From assembly GCA_000721275.1 (NCBI GenBank), contig JOFO01000069.1, positions 1 to 26,640 of the forward strand: a stretch of DNA of 26,640 nt, in the 5' to 3' direction. Under the pieces are notes generated by a model. It saw only the letters and a list, made by a program, of their open reading frames with translations, was not told the origin of the DNA and made no database searches. Below, piece after piece: positions 6,207 to 14,568 of this stretch. A program made the translations under genes and the position numbers. This DNA comes from Microtetraspora glauca (GTDB taxonomy: Bacteria; Actinomycetota; Actinomycetes; Streptomycetales; Streptomycetaceae). The stretch's first letter is position 1. Each line of letters starts with the position of its first letter.

Positions 6207-6212
6207 TAGGTT
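6207..6212 (+). promoter_or_regulatory. Candidate -10 box of the AI-2E family gene
   Basis: TAGGTT matches the vegetative TAGGAT pattern at 5 of 6 positions, 31 nt before the ATG. With a 17-bp spacer its -35 region (6184-6189) would lie inside the preceding terminator hairpin, so the promoter and terminator overlap. The -35 itself is weak. Confidence 0.38.
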
Positions 6213-6243
6213 GCCAGGGACCGAACGGGGGAAGAGGGGCGAG

Positions 6244-7665
6244 ATGTCGAGACTGCCAGGCTGGGTGAACCGACTGGGCGCGGGCATCAGCAGGATCGGG
6301 AGCGAACTGAGCGCCCGGCGCGCGGAGGCCGAGCGGCCCGATCCGGCCGGACCGCCGTACGAGCGCCCGCCGGTGACGCCCGCTCCGGAGACCGCGCCCC
6401 CCGCCGGAGCGCCGGCCGAGGGCACCGCCGCCGCGCCTGCCGGGGCGCCGGCCGCCGTCGCCGAGGGCCGTACCGTCCCCGCCCCGCCCGCCTACGCCCC
6501 CGCCGTGCCCGCCCGGCCCGACCCGGTCTCCGCGATCCCGTGGGGGCTGCGGGTCGCCGGCGAGGCCGGCTGGCGGCTGCTCGTCCTCGCCGGCACCGTC
6601 TGGGTGCTGATGCGGGTCATCAGCTCCGTCCAGCTCGTCGTCCTCGCCTTCGTCGCCGCGCTCCTGGTGACCGCGCTGCTCCAGCCGACCGTCGCCCGGC
6701 TGCGGTCCATGGGCGTGCCGCGCGGGCTCGCCACCGCCATCACCGCCATCTCCGGCTTCGTCGTGATGGGCCTGGTCGGCTGGTTCGTGGTGTGGCAGGT
6801 GATGGACAACATCGACAACCTCACCGACCGGGTCAGGGACGGCATCGAGGAGCTGAAGCGCTGGCTCCTGGACAGCCCCTTCCACGTGACCGAGCGCCAG
6901 ATCAACGACATCGCCAAGAACCTGAGCGACACCATCGGCGCCAACGCCGAGCAGATCACCTCCGCCGGGCTCCAGGGCGTCACCGTCATCGTCGAGACGA
7001 TGACCGGCATCCTGCTCGCCATGTTCTCCACCCTCTTCCTGCTGTACGACGGGAAGAAGGTCTGGGAGTGGACGCTCAAGCTCGTCCCCGCGCAGGCCAG
7101 GCCGGGCGTCGCCGGCGCCGGGCCGCGCGCCTGGCGCACCCTCACCGCCTATGTGCGCGGCACCGTGCTCGTCGCGCTCATCGACGCCGTGTTCATCGGC
7201 CTCGGCCTGTACTTCCTCGACGTGCCGATGGCGGTCCCGCTGGCCGTCTTCATCTTCCTCTTCGCCTTCATCCCGCTCGTCGGCGCGGTCATCTCCGGCG
7301 CGCTCGCGGTGCTCGTCGCGCTCGTCACCAACGGGGTGTTCACCGCGCTGATGGTGCTCGTGGTCGTGCTCGCCGTGCAGCAGATCGAGGGCCACGTCCT
7401 CCAGCCGTTCATCCTCGGCCGGGCCGTCCGCGTCCATCCGCTGGCCGTCGTGCTCGCGGTCGCCGCCGGCGGTCTGACCGCCGGCATCGGCGGCGCCGTC
7501 GTCGCCGTGCCGCTGGTCGCGGTCGCCAACACCGTGGTCGGCTACCTGCGGGCGTGGAGCCACGAGCCGGCGCTGCTCACCGCCGCCGAGCCGCGCGGCG
7601 CGACCGCCTTCGCGGTGGCGCCCACGCCGGCGCCCGGCTCGCCGGAGCGGAAGGGCGAGGCGTGA
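6244..7665 (+). CDS. AI-2E family transporter (TqsA/PerM-like) with Pro/Ala-rich N-terminus
   Basis: A 473-residue integral membrane protein. Residues 1-95 are a charged, then Pro/Ala-rich, probably disordered cytoplasmic extension. From about residue 100 come the paired hydrophobic helices, the long amphipathic central loop (DNIDNLTDRVRDGIEELKRWL), and the C-terminal helices with FIFLFAFIPLVGAVISGALAVLVAL and the QQIEGHVLQPFILG segment that mark the family. Members are linked to autoinducer-2 export or ion/proton transport; the substrate here is unknown. ATG 6244 follows a purine-rich GGGGAAGAGGGGCGAG ribosome binding site; the upstream in-frame TTG at 6211 has none. The stop overlaps the GTG of the next gene (GTGA), so the two proteins are translationally coupled. 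Confidence 0.88.
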   Translation: MSRLPGWVNRLGAGISRIGSELSARRAEAERPDPAGPPYERPPVTPAPETAPPAGAPAEGTAAAPAGAPAAVAEGRTVPAPPAYAPAVPARPDPVSAIPWGLRVAGEAGWRLLVLAGTVWVLMRVISSVQLVVLAFVAALLVTALLQPTVARLRSMGVPRGLATAITAISGFVVMGLVGWFVVWQVMDNIDNLTDRVRDGIEELKRWLLDSPFHVTERQINDIAKNLSDTIGANAEQITSAGLQGVTVIVETMTGILLAMFSTLFLLYDGKKVWEWTLKLVPAQARPGVAGAGPRAWRTLTAYVRGTVLVALIDAVFIGLGLYFLDVPMAVPLAVFIFLFAFIPLVGAVISGALAVLVALVTNGVFTALMVLVVVLAVQQIEGHVLQPFILGRAVRVHPLAVVLAVAAGGLTAGIGGAVVAVPLVAVANTVVGYLRAWSHEPALLTAAEPRGATAFAVAPTPAPGSPERKGEA

Positions 7666-8339
7666 TCTCCGAACCCGAACTGGAGGGCGGCACCCCCTTC
7701 GAGACGGCCGAGGTGCTGACGGAGGAGCGGGCGCCGCGCCCGCCGCGCGGCCGCCGGCCCTGGCTGTGGGCGCTCGGCGGGGCGGTGACCGCGTCCGCGG
7801 TGTGGGGCGCCGGGCTGTACGCGTACGGACCCGTGCGGCAGGACGACGGCGTGGACGCGCGCGGCTACCAGGCGGTCGACGACCTGTGCGCGCGGGCGGA
7901 GCTGAAGGGCATGGGCGCCGTGCTCGGCGAGCGCGGCGCCGACGGCACCGGCCCCGAGGTGCGCGATCCGGCGCTGGAGATCCGCACCTGCGTCGTCAAC
8001 TTCGGCGAGGGCGACCGCGAGCAGAGCGTCACCGTCACCTACAGCCTGCACCGCCGCAGCGATCCGGAGCCCGAGTTCGAGGCGCTGGCCCGGACCTCGG
8101 ACCTGACGCAGCCGGTCGGCGGCGTCGGCGAGCGGGCGTTCTTCGGCGACGCCGGCGAGGACGGCGGGGTGCTGCGGGTCCTCGACGGCCCGGCCGTCCT
8201 GGAGATCGAGGCGTACCGGACGTACTACGGGGGCGAGGACGGGGAGGTCACGGGGCAGGGGGCGCCCGACCTGTCCGGGGTCGACGTGCCGATGACCCAG
8301 GACGTCCTCGCCCTGATGGCGGCGCTGAAGAAGAAGTAG
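7662..8339 (+). CDS. Membrane-anchored protein of unknown function, coupled to the AI-2E gene
   Basis: A 225-residue protein starting at GTG 7662, which overlaps the preceding TGA by the GTGA arrangement. Residues 1-33 are acidic then Arg/Pro-rich and cytoplasmic; residues 34-54 (LWALGGAVTASAVWGAGLYAY) are a single membrane helix; the rest is extracellular by the positive-inside rule. The outer domain has two cysteines, one in DLCARAELKGMG and one in IRTCVVNFG, that could form a disulfide, and is rich in beta-type segments. It has the look of Streptomyces DUF3558-like or lipoprotein-type sensory domains, but I cannot assign a family. Coupling suggests it works with the AI-2E protein. Confidence 0.78.
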   Translation: MISEPELEGGTPFETAEVLTEERAPRPPRGRRPWLWALGGAVTASAVWGAGLYAYGPVRQDDGVDARGYQAVDDLCARAELKGMGAVLGERGADGTGPEVRDPALEIRTCVVNFGEGDREQSVTVTYSLHRRSDPEPEFEALARTSDLTQPVGGVGERAFFGDAGEDGGVLRVLDGPAVLEIEAYRTYYGGEDGEVTGQGAPDLSGVDVPMTQDVLALMAALKKK

Positions 8340-8352
8340 CGGCGGGTACGGA

Positions 8353-8389
8353 GAAGGGCCCCGGAGCAGCGTGTGCTCCGGGGCCCTTC
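8353..8389. terminator. Bidirectional terminator between convergent genes
   Basis: A perfect stem (8354-8368 with 8374-8388, extendable by one G-C pair) closes a 5-nt loop GCGTG. It lies between the + strand gene ending at 8339 and ahpD ending at 8424 and can serve both. On either strand the stem ends in CCCTTC, with no true T-tract. Confidence 0.75.
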
Positions 8390-8423
8390 CGCGGACCGGG
8401 GTCCCGGTACCGGGGTGTCCCGC

Positions 8424-8957
8424 CTACTCGGCGAGGACGGCCTCGGCGTCCAGGGTGACGGCGACCGCCTGGATCACCGCGGCGATCTTGAACGCCTCCT
8501 GGATCGTCTCGCGGTCGACACCGGCCTTGCGCAGGACCTGCTCGTGCGAGTCCAGGCACTGGCCGCAGCCGTTGATCGCGGAGACGGCCAGCGACCAGAG
8601 CTCGAAGTCGACCTTCTCGACGCCCGGGTTGCCGATGACGTTCATCCGCAGGCCGGCCCGCATCGTCCCGTACTCGGGGTCCGACAGCAGGTGCCGGGTC
8701 CGGTAGAAGACGTTGTTCATCGCCATGATCGCGGCGGCGGACTTGGCGGCCTGGTACGCCTCGGGCTTCAGGTTCGCCTGGGCCTCGGGCTCCAGCTCCT
8801 TCAGCACCTTCGGCGAACGCGAGGCGATCGCGCAGGCCAGCACCGTGCCCCACAGCTGCTGCTGCGGGAGCTCGCTGTTGCCGATGACCGAGCCGAGGTT
8901 CAGCTTCAGGTCCTTGGCGAAGTCCGGTACGGCGGCCTTCAGCTCATCGAGCGCCAT
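8424..8957 (-). CDS. ahpD: Alkyl hydroperoxide reductase AhpD
   Basis: A 177-residue carboxymuconolactone-decarboxylase-fold thiol enzyme that passes electrons (from dihydrolipoamide and its partners in mycobacteria) to AhpC. The active-site set is complete: E119, C131-G-Q-C134 and H138 in [16 protein letters not shown], within one residue of the M. tuberculosis numbering. ATG 8957 is chosen, 2 nt after the ahpC stop; GTG 8963, overlapping that stop, is an alternative adding two residues. The GGTGAG just upstream is the likely ribosome binding site. It is the second gene of an ahpC-ahpD operon under the divergent oxyR. Confidence 0.95.
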   Translation of the reverse strand: MALDELKAAVPDFAKDLKLNLGSVIGNSELPQQQLWGTVLACAIASRSPKVLKELEPEAQANLKPEAYQAAKSAAAIMAMNNVFYRTRHLLSDPEYGTMRAGLRMNVIGNPGVEKVDFELWSLAVSAINGCGQCLDSHEQVLRKAGVDRETIQEAFKIAAVIQAVAVTLDAEAVLAE

Positions 8958-8959
8958 GC

Positions 8960-9514
8960 TCACTCACCGGCCAGGAGCTTGACCGGGTCGAGGGTGTCCT
9001 CGCCCTTGCTCCAGTTGCAGGGGCACAGCTCGTCGGTCTGCAGGGCGTCGAGGACCCGCAGGACCTCCTTGGGGTTACGGCCCACGGAACCGGCGGTCAC
9101 CATGGTGAACTGGATCTCGTTGTTCGGGTCCACGATGAAGACGGCGCGCTGGGCGAAGCCGTCCTCGCCCTCGACGCCGCAGTCGCGCATGAGCTCGTGC
9201 TTCGAGTCGGCGAGCATCGGGAAGGGCAGGTCACGCAGGTCGTCGTGGTCCTTGCGCCAGGCGTGGTGCACGAACTCGGAGTCGCCGGAGACACCGAGGA
9301 TCTGGGCGTCGCGGTCGGCGAACTCGTCGTTCAGCTTGCCGAACGCGGCGATCTCGGTCGGGCAGACGAAGGTGAAGTCCTTCGGCCAGAAGAACACCAC
9401 ACGCCACTTGCCCTCGTAGGACTTGTGGTCGATCTGCGCGAACTCCTTGCCGCTCTCCAGCGACACGCAGGCGGTCAGGTCGTAGGTGGGGAACTGGTCA
9501 CCGACAGTGAGCAC
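8960..9514 (-). CDS. ahpC: Peroxiredoxin AhpC
   Basis: A 184-residue 2-Cys peroxiredoxin that reduces hydrogen peroxide, organic peroxides and peroxynitrite. The peroxidatic cysteine is C51 in FTFVCPTE. The C-terminal ELCPCNW carries C164 and C166, the three-cysteine layout of the actinobacterial AhpC that works with AhpD instead of AhpF. GTG 9514 is the start because AAGGAGA lies about 5 nt upstream; an in-frame ATG at 9559 would add an unnatural MEAPKRDPSDLQ extension that is leader sequence. First gene of the ahpCD operon, transcribed away from oxyR and probably activated by OxyR bound at 9609-9645. Confidence 0.95.
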   Translation of the reverse strand: MLTVGDQFPTYDLTACVSLESGKEFAQIDHKSYEGKWRVVFFWPKDFTFVCPTEIAAFGKLNDEFADRDAQILGVSGDSEFVHHAWRKDHDDLRDLPFPMLADSKHELMRDCGVEGEDGFAQRAVFIVDPNNEIQFTMVTAGSVGRNPKEVLRVLDALQTDELCPCNWSKGEDTLDPVKLLAGE

Positions 9515-9608
9515 ACGCTCTCCTTGCAGATCGGAAGGGTCCCTTTTGGGGGCTTCCATGAGGGGTTGGACGGATCACAGGATGGCACGCGGTGCATTGA
9601 TCAGGGAA

Positions 9609-9645
9609 ATAGCTAGAGTGGGTCGTGTTGATCGAAGGTGGTTAT
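9609..9645. promoter_or_regulatory. OxyR-type operator between ahpC and oxyR
   Basis: Four tetramers at exact 7-bp spacing read ATAG, GGGT, ATCG, TTAT (9609, 9620, 9631, 9642). The OxyR consensus is ATAG-N7-CTAT-N7-ATAG-N7-CTAT; agreement is 4, 1, 3 and 3 of 4. It lies upstream of ahpC, fitting activation, and covers the oxyR ribosome binding site and the bases just before GTG 9648, fitting autoregulation. Confidence 0.55.
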
Positions 9646-9647
9646 CA

Positions 9648-10631
9648 GTGGCTTCCCCGTACCTCCCCCCGCACGGCCCCCTGCGCGCCAAACAGCCCAG
9701 CTTGTCCCAGCTCAGGGCCTTCGCGGCGGTCGCCGAGCACCTGCACTTCCGGGACGCGGCAGCCGCCATCGGCATGAGCCAGCCCGCGCTGTCGGGCGCG
9801 GTTTCGGCCCTCGAAGAGGCACTCGGTGTCCAGCTCCTGGAGCGGACCACCCGGAAGGTGCTGCTCTCGCCCGCCGGCGAACGGCTCGCGGTCCGCACCC
9901 GGGCCGTCCTCGACGCCGTCGCCGAACTGATGGAGGAGGCCGAGGGCGCCCGCGCCCCCTTCACCGGCGTGCTCCGGCTCGGCGTCATCCCCACCGTCGC
10001 GCCCTATCTGCTGCCGGCCGTGCTGCGCCTGACCCACCGCCGCTACCCCGAGCTCGACCTCCAGGTCCACGAGGAGCAGACCTCCTCGCTCCTGGAGGGC
10101 CTGGCCGCCGGCCGGCTCGACCTGCTGCTCCTCGCCGTCCCGCTCGGTGTCCCCGGCGTCACCGAGCTCCCGCTCTTCGACGAGGACTTCGTGCTCGTCA
10201 CCGGCCAGGAGCACCCGCTCGCCGGCCGCGACGACATCCCCCGCGACGCCCTGCGGGAGCTGCGGCTGCTGCTGCTCGACGAGGGGCACTGCCTGCGCGA
10301 CCAGGCCCTCGACGTGTGCCGGGAGGCCGGGCGCGAGGACGGCGCCGAGGTCACCACCACCGCGGCCGGCCTGTCGACCCTGGTGCAGCTGGTCGCCGGC
10401 GGGCTCGGCGTCACCCTGCTGCCGCGCACCGCCGTCACCGTCGAGACCGCCCGCGACCCGGCCCTGCGCACCGGCACCTTCACCGCCCCGGCCCCCAGCC
10501 GCCGGATCGCCCTCGCGATGCGGTCCGGCGCGGCCCGCCAGTCCGAGTTCGAGGAGCTGGCCGAGGCGCTGCGAGAGGAGCTGTCCTCGCTGCCCGTACG
10601 GGTCCTCGGCCCCGACGGCGGCGACGCCTGA
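9648..10631 (+). CDS. oxyR: LysR-family peroxide sensor OxyR
   Basis: A 327-residue LysR regulator that senses hydrogen peroxide through a disulfide switch and activates ahpCD. Residues 18-77 form the winged helix-turn-helix (LSQLRAFAAVAEHLHFRDAAAAIGMSQPALSGAVSALEEALG). The redox pair is C215 and C224 in GHCLRDQALDVC, a spacing specific to OxyR. GTG 9648 is the start: GAAGG lies about 9 nt upstream, and homologous sequence begins there. It is divergent from ahpC with a shared 133-bp control region and ends before a long terminator hairpin facing the FtsX gene. Confidence 0.95.
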   Translation: MASPYLPPHGPLRAKQPSLSQLRAFAAVAEHLHFRDAAAAIGMSQPALSGAVSALEEALGVQLLERTTRKVLLSPAGERLAVRTRAVLDAVAELMEEAEGARAPFTGVLRLGVIPTVAPYLLPAVLRLTHRRYPELDLQVHEEQTSSLLEGLAAGRLDLLLLAVPLGVPGVTELPLFDEDFVLVTGQEHPLAGRDDIPRDALRELRLLLLDEGHCLRDQALDVCREAGREDGAEVTTTAAGLSTLVQLVAGGLGVTLLPRTAVTVETARDPALRTGTFTAPAPSRRIALAMRSGAARQSEFEELAEALREELSSLPVRVLGPDGGDA

Positions 10632-10642
10632 GCGCACGCGCG

Positions 10643-10684
10643 GGCGCGGGCTCCCGGCACCCCCCGATGCCGGGAACCCGCGCC
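10643..10684. terminator. Bidirectional terminator between oxyR and the FtsX-like permease gene
   Basis: Left arm 10643-10659 and right arm 10668-10684 pair over 17 positions with a single C-A mismatch, closing an 8-nt C-rich loop. It is 12 nt after the oxyR stop and 48 nt from the convergent permease stop. No T-tract. Confidence 0.7.
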
Positions 10685-10731
10685 CCGTCCTCGTACTCCG
10701 CGGATCCCGCGTCGTACATCAGCCCGGCGGG

Positions 10732-13083
10732 TTACTCCGTGCGCAGCCCGTCCGCGCGGGTCAGCCGCCACAGCAGCGGCAGGCTCAGCAGCGTCACCGC
10801 CGCGATCAGCCCGGCGCCGACGCCGGCCACCGGCAGGAACACCGACCAGTCGTGCACCCGCTGCTCCGTCATCGCGAGCAGCACCGAGCCGAGGCCCAGG
10901 CCGCCCGCCGCCGCCAGCGCCAGGCCGACGGTGATCGGCACCGCCGTCTGCCACAGCACCGACCAGCACAGGGTGGTGCGGCGGGTGCCGAAGGCGACCA
11001 GCGAGGACAGCAGCCGCCTGCGGTCCCGCAGCTGCTCCAGGGTCGTCACCAGCAGCGAGGCCGCGACCAGCAGCATCGTCAGGGTCGAGCCGACCAGGAT
11101 GCCGGTGCGGACGCTGAGGAAGCGGGCGCTCTGCTCGGTCTCGCTCAGGCCCCGGACGGCGGCGGTCGGGTCGATCTCCAGGGCCGCGTTCCGCACCAGT
11201 TCGGGGGCGTCCCGGTGGCCGGGGGCGAGCCGGACCATCACCTGGGCCCGCGGCTCGTCCAGCCGGGTCGCGTCGATCGCCTTCGGGGTGGCGAGCAGCC
11301 CGTAGTGGCGGAATCCGGCCGGGTCGGTGCGGGCCTGCACGGTGGGGGCGTCGGCGGGGACCCGCCAGGCGGGCGGGGCGCCCTTGTGGGCCTGGGGGTC
11401 GCGGAGCACCACGTCCGCGCCGGGCCGGGCGGTCTTCGCCTGCCACGCGGCGTCCGGGGCGTCGGAGGCGCCGGGCGCCGGCTTCACCACGAAGACGTCG
11501 CCGTCGGCGCAGGACGGCAGCGTGGCGTACTCGCGCAGCGAGGCGCAGTCGCCGACCCGGATCGAGGTGAGCGGGGCGAAGTCCTCGCCGGGCTTCAGCG
11601 GGCCGGGGCGGAAGACGTGCGACTCGATCGTGCCGATCGCCGCGGTGACGCCGTCGACGGCGGTGAGCCGGTCGATCGCCCGGCGCGCCTCGCCGCCGTC
11701 CCGGACGCTCAGACGCGCTTCGAGCTGGGCGCGGCTGGTGTCGTGGCCGGTGGCCGAGACGAGGTCCCGTTCCATCGCCTGGAAGAGCATCTGGAGCGCG
11801 ATCGCCCCGGCCGCCGCCACCACGATCCCGCTGACCGCGCGGGCGGCGGTGCCGCTGGACAGCTGGAGCCGGCGCACGGCGAGCTGCCAGGACACCGGGC
11901 CGCCGCGCAGCCGCTTCACCGACGCCTCGACCAGCCACGGCAGCAGCCCGGTCAGGCCGATCAGCACCAGGACGGTGCCGCCGCCGATGGTGAGGGCGTC
12001 GATGCCGGTGTCCTGGATCCCGATGTCGCCGATCGTCGGGGCGAGCAGCGCGGCCCCGGCGGCGAGGATCAGCAGCCGCCACCACAGCCGGCGGCGGCGC
12101 GGGGTCGCGGTGCGGACCACGCCGAGCGGTTCGATGGCGACCCCGCGCAGCGCGAGGAGCGTGACGACCACGGAGGCGACCGGCACCACGGCGAGCACCA
12201 GCAGGGCCAGCGGGGTGTTCGGGACGACGTCGGACGGGAAGGCGTTGACATCCCAGATCTCGACGGTGCCGGCGAACTGCCGGGCGATCAGGAAGAGCGC
12301 GCCGCCCAGGAACAGGCCGAGGAGCGCGCCGGCGAGGGATTCGCCGGCGGCGACCCGCCGGGTGGTGGCGTTGTCGGCGCCGACGAGCCGGAGCGCGGCG
12401 AGTCTGCGGTCGCGCTGTTCGCCGCCGAAGCGGGCGGCGGTCGCGATGAACACCAGCACGGGCAGCAGCAGCACCACGTACGCGATGACGACGAGGAGCA
12501 GCAGGAAGGCGTTCATCGGTTCCTCGGGCACCGACCAGCCGTAGCGCTCGGCGCGCCCGTCGTAGTTGTCGGTGGTGAGGAAGCCGGTGTGGGCCACGTA
12601 CCGGAGTTCGTTGGGTCCGATCAGTCCGTCCTGGTCGATCGTCCCGGCGGTCTTGTACGGGAGCCGTTCCCTGAGGAGGGCGCCGTCGGGGGAGGCGAGG
12701 ACGTCGGCGAGGGCGGGGGAGACCAGCATCTCGCCCTCGGCGGGTACGCCGGGGGTGCCGGGCGGTGCCGGGGCCTTCGGGCCCTCCGGCTTGAGCAGCA
12801 GGCCGGTGAGGGGCCGGCCGCGGTAGGAGGTGTGCTGGGTGTAGTGGAGGAAGGTGTCGGCGCGGGCCTCGGTGACCTCGTGCGCGGCGTCGGCGGCGCG
12901 GGCCGCCTCCCGGACCTCGCGCTGGAAGAGCATGTTCGGCAGCGAGGAGGCGAGCAGCAGCAGCGCGACGCCGAAGCCGACGCCGGCGGCGGTGAGCAGG
13001 GTGCGGAGCAGTCCGGAGCGTCCACCGGCGACGGCGAAGCGGGCGCCGAGGGTCAGGTCGCGGGCCCAGGCGGCCGGGCTCAC
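10732..13083 (-). CDS. ABC transporter permease, FtsX/MacB-like, two FtsX domains
   Basis: A 783-residue membrane protein with one N-terminal helix (LLRTLLTAAGVGFGVALLLLASSLP), an outer domain of about 180 residues, a first FtsX block of membrane helices (about residues 220-440), a second large outer domain with several cysteines (GDCASLREYATLPSCADGD), and a last FtsX block at the C-terminus. Such proteins usually work as mechanotransmission or efflux permeases for peptides, antibiotics or lipoproteins. GTG 13083 overlaps the ATPase stop (GTGA) and is the natural start; no homologous sequence lies upstream in frame. Third gene of the padR-ATPase-permease operon. The substrate cannot be read from the sequence. 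Confidence 0.88.
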   Translation of the reverse strand: MSPAAWARDLTLGARFAVAGGRSGLLRTLLTAAGVGFGVALLLLASSLPNMLFQREVREAARAADAAHEVTEARADTFLHYTQHTSYRGRPLTGLLLKPEGPKAPAPPGTPGVPAEGEMLVSPALADVLASPDGALLRERLPYKTAGTIDQDGLIGPNELRYVAHTGFLTTDNYDGRAERYGWSVPEEPMNAFLLLLVVIAYVVLLLPVLVFIATAARFGGEQRDRRLAALRLVGADNATTRRVAAGESLAGALLGLFLGGALFLIARQFAGTVEIWDVNAFPSDVVPNTPLALLVLAVVPVASVVVTLLALRGVAIEPLGVVRTATPRRRRLWWRLLILAAGAALLAPTIGDIGIQDTGIDALTIGGGTVLVLIGLTGLLPWLVEASVKRLRGGPVSWQLAVRRLQLSSGTAARAVSGIVVAAAGAIALQMLFQAMERDLVSATGHDTSRAQLEARLSVRDGGEARRAIDRLTAVDGVTAAIGTIESHVFRPGPLKPGEDFAPLTSIRVGDCASLREYATLPSCADGDVFVVKPAPGASDAPDAAWQAKTARPGADVVLRDPQAHKGAPPAWRVPADAPTVQARTDPAGFRHYGLLATPKAIDATRLDEPRAQVMVRLAPGHRDAPELVRNAALEIDPTAAVRGLSETEQSARFLSVRTGILVGSTLTMLLVAASLLVTTLEQLRDRRRLLSSLVAFGTRRTTLCWSVLWQTAVPITVGLALAAAGGLGLGSVLLAMTEQRVHDWSVFLPVAGVGAGLIAAVTLLSLPLLWRLTRADGLRTE

Positions 13084-13763
13084 GCGGCCCACTCCGTGTC
13101 GCGGACGGAGCCGTCGCGGACCACGACCTCGCGGTCGGACCAGGCGGCGACGCGGGCCTCGTGGGTGACGAGGACGACGGCGGCGCCGGTGTCCCGGGAC
13201 GCCTCGGTGAGCAGGCTCATCACGCGCTCGCCGTTGAGGGAGTCGAGGGCGCCGGTCGGTTCGTCGGCGAAGATCACGCGCGGGGCGGTGACGAGGGCGC
13301 GGGCGACGGCGACCCGCTGGCCCTGGCCGCCGGATATCTCGCCGGGGCGCTTGCCGGCGGTGTCGTCGACCTCCAGCCGGGCGAGCCATTCGACGGCCCG
13401 GGCCTCGGCGGCCTTCCGCTTCTCGCCGTTCAGCCGGAGCGGCAGGGCGACGTTCTCCGCGCAGGTCAGCTCGGGGACGAGCTGGCCGAACTGGAAGACG
13501 AAGCCGAAGTCGGTGCGGCGCAGGGCGCTGCGGGCGGTGTCGGAGAGGGCGGTGAGGTCACGCCCGTCGTAGGCGATGGTGCCCGCGTCGGGGCGGACGA
13601 TGCCGGCGAGACAGTGCAGCAGGGTCGACTTGCCGGAGCCGGAGGGGCCCATGACGGCGACGACCTCGCCGGCCCGCAGCGCGAAGTCGGCGCCGGAGAG
13701 CGCCGGGGTGGGGCCGTACGCCTTGGTGAGGCCGGTGGCGCGGAGGAGGGGCGTGCCGGTCAT
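13080..13763 (-). CDS. ABC transporter ATP-binding protein (LolD/MacB type)
   Basis: A 227-residue ATPase with all family motifs: Walker A GPSGSGKST near residue 41, Q-loop in FVFQFGQLVPEL, ABC signature SGGQGQRVAVARAL (canonical SGGQ.QR), Walker B VIFADEPTGALDS with the extended DEPTGALDS typical of the LolD/MacB/FtsE class, and switch H in LVTHEARVA. That class pairs with FtsX-like permeases, which matches the next gene. ATG 13763 overlaps the padR stop by ATGA and its own stop overlaps the permease GTG, so the three genes are translationally coupled. Confidence 0.93.
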   Translation of the reverse strand: MTGTPLLRATGLTKAYGPTPALSGADFALRAGEVVAVMGPSGSGKSTLLHCLAGIVRPDAGTIAYDGRDLTALSDTARSALRRTDFGFVFQFGQLVPELTCAENVALPLRLNGEKRKAAEARAVEWLARLEVDDTAGKRPGEISGGQGQRVAVARALVTAPRVIFADEPTGALDSLNGERVMSLLTEASRDTGAAVVLVTHEARVAAWSDREVVVRDGSVRDTEWAA

Positions 13764-14284
13764 CGGCGGACCTCCTCGGCGAGCCGGTCGAGGCGGGCGG
13801 AGGTCAGTTCCAGCCAGCGCAGGTCGGCCTCCAGGTGGAACAGGGCGTGGTCGCAGATGAGCTGGTCGGCGAGGTCGCCGTCCCGCTTGCGGCGGGTGAG
13901 CTCGCGCATCAGGCGCAGGTGCTCGGCGCGCTGGGTGTCGAGCAGTTCGGCGGCCCCGCGGCCGGTCATCAGCGCGAGGACGACCTTGGTGTAGAGCGTG
14001 GACTGGAGGTACGGCTCCGGCTTCTCGGGGGTCGCGAGCCACTGGGCGACGTCGGTGATGCCGGCGTCGGTGATCGCGTACCGCTTGCGTTCGGGGCCGC
14101 CGCCGGGTTCGACGCCGTCGACGACGACGAGGCCGTTCTTCAGGAGGCGGGACATCGTCGAGTAGACCTGGCCGTAGTGGAGCGGCCGGTCGTGGCCGAA
14201 CCGCTCGTCGAAGGCGCGCTTGAGGTCGTAGCCGTGGCGCGGGCCCGTTTCGAGGAGTCCGAGAAGGGTGTGACCGATGGACAT
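13760..14284 (-). CDS. PadR family transcriptional regulator
   Basis: A 174-residue PadR-type regulator. Residues 1-80 are the winged helix-turn-helix (IGHTLLGLLETGPRHGYDLKRAFDERFG, then YGQVYSTMSRLLKNGLV and the wing GGGPERKRYAITDAG). Residues 90-174 are the C-terminal helical dimerisation part. PadR proteins commonly repress neighbouring efflux pumps and are released by the toxic compound, so control of the downstream ABC genes and of itself is likely. ATG 14284 is chosen because the conserved domain begins right there; the upstream in-frame ATG at 14392 would add unrelated sequence. There is no clear Shine-Dalgarno. Operator-like repeats lie at 14296-14324. Confidence 0.9.
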   Translation of the reverse strand: MSIGHTLLGLLETGPRHGYDLKRAFDERFGHDRPLHYGQVYSTMSRLLKNGLVVVDGVEPGGGPERKRYAITDAGITDVAQWLATPEKPEPYLQSTLYTKVVLALMTGRGAAELLDTQRAEHLRLMRELTRRKRDGDLADQLICDHALFHLEADLRWLELTSARLDRLAEEVRR

Positions 14285-14295
14285 GGCCGTCACTG

Positions 14296-14324
14296 TACAC
14301 GGTGTGTATACGCGGGATGTATAG
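14296..14324 (-). promoter_or_regulatory. Promoter/operator region of the padR-ABC operon
   Basis: TACAC-GGT-GTGTA (14296-14308) is a perfect 5-bp inverted repeat; GTATAC (14306-14311) is a palindrome; and TATACA occurs twice on the - strand (14323-14318 and 14310-14305). The A/T-rich TATACA boxes are good -10 candidates, so a PadR dimer bound here would block the promoter. The remaining gap up to 14568 holds a CACGTC/GACGTG inverted repeat near 14440-14460 and no gene. Confidence 0.45.
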
Positions 14325-14568
14325 GCGGCCGGAGCGGTCCCGAGCAGGCCGGAAGGGGAAGCGCACGGAAACGGAACCAGTCCTTCACGCAACCATCACG
14401 CCCGCCGGCACGTCGGTTCCCCTGGGGGTGGGTGCTGATTCTCACGTCCTGAAAAGACGTGATCGGTTGCCCTATGTCCGCACTGTCGGTGTTAGCTTGC
14501 TGAGCTGATCCGGCGGCACGCCGGGCGCAGGGGCGGCGCGACACACGACGAGCGGAGCGACACGACAC

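Noticed and set aside
10147..13572. Very long open frame (1141 codons) on the + strand
   Set aside because: It is the antisense shadow of the PadR-ABC-FtsX operon and part of oxyR; low-complexity Arg/Gly/Gln composition and no domain.
14302..14320. Peptide start resembling the adapter-derived MCIRD tag (MCIRG)
   Set aside because: The DNA does not match the Nextera mosaic end; it is the padR promoter palindrome region.
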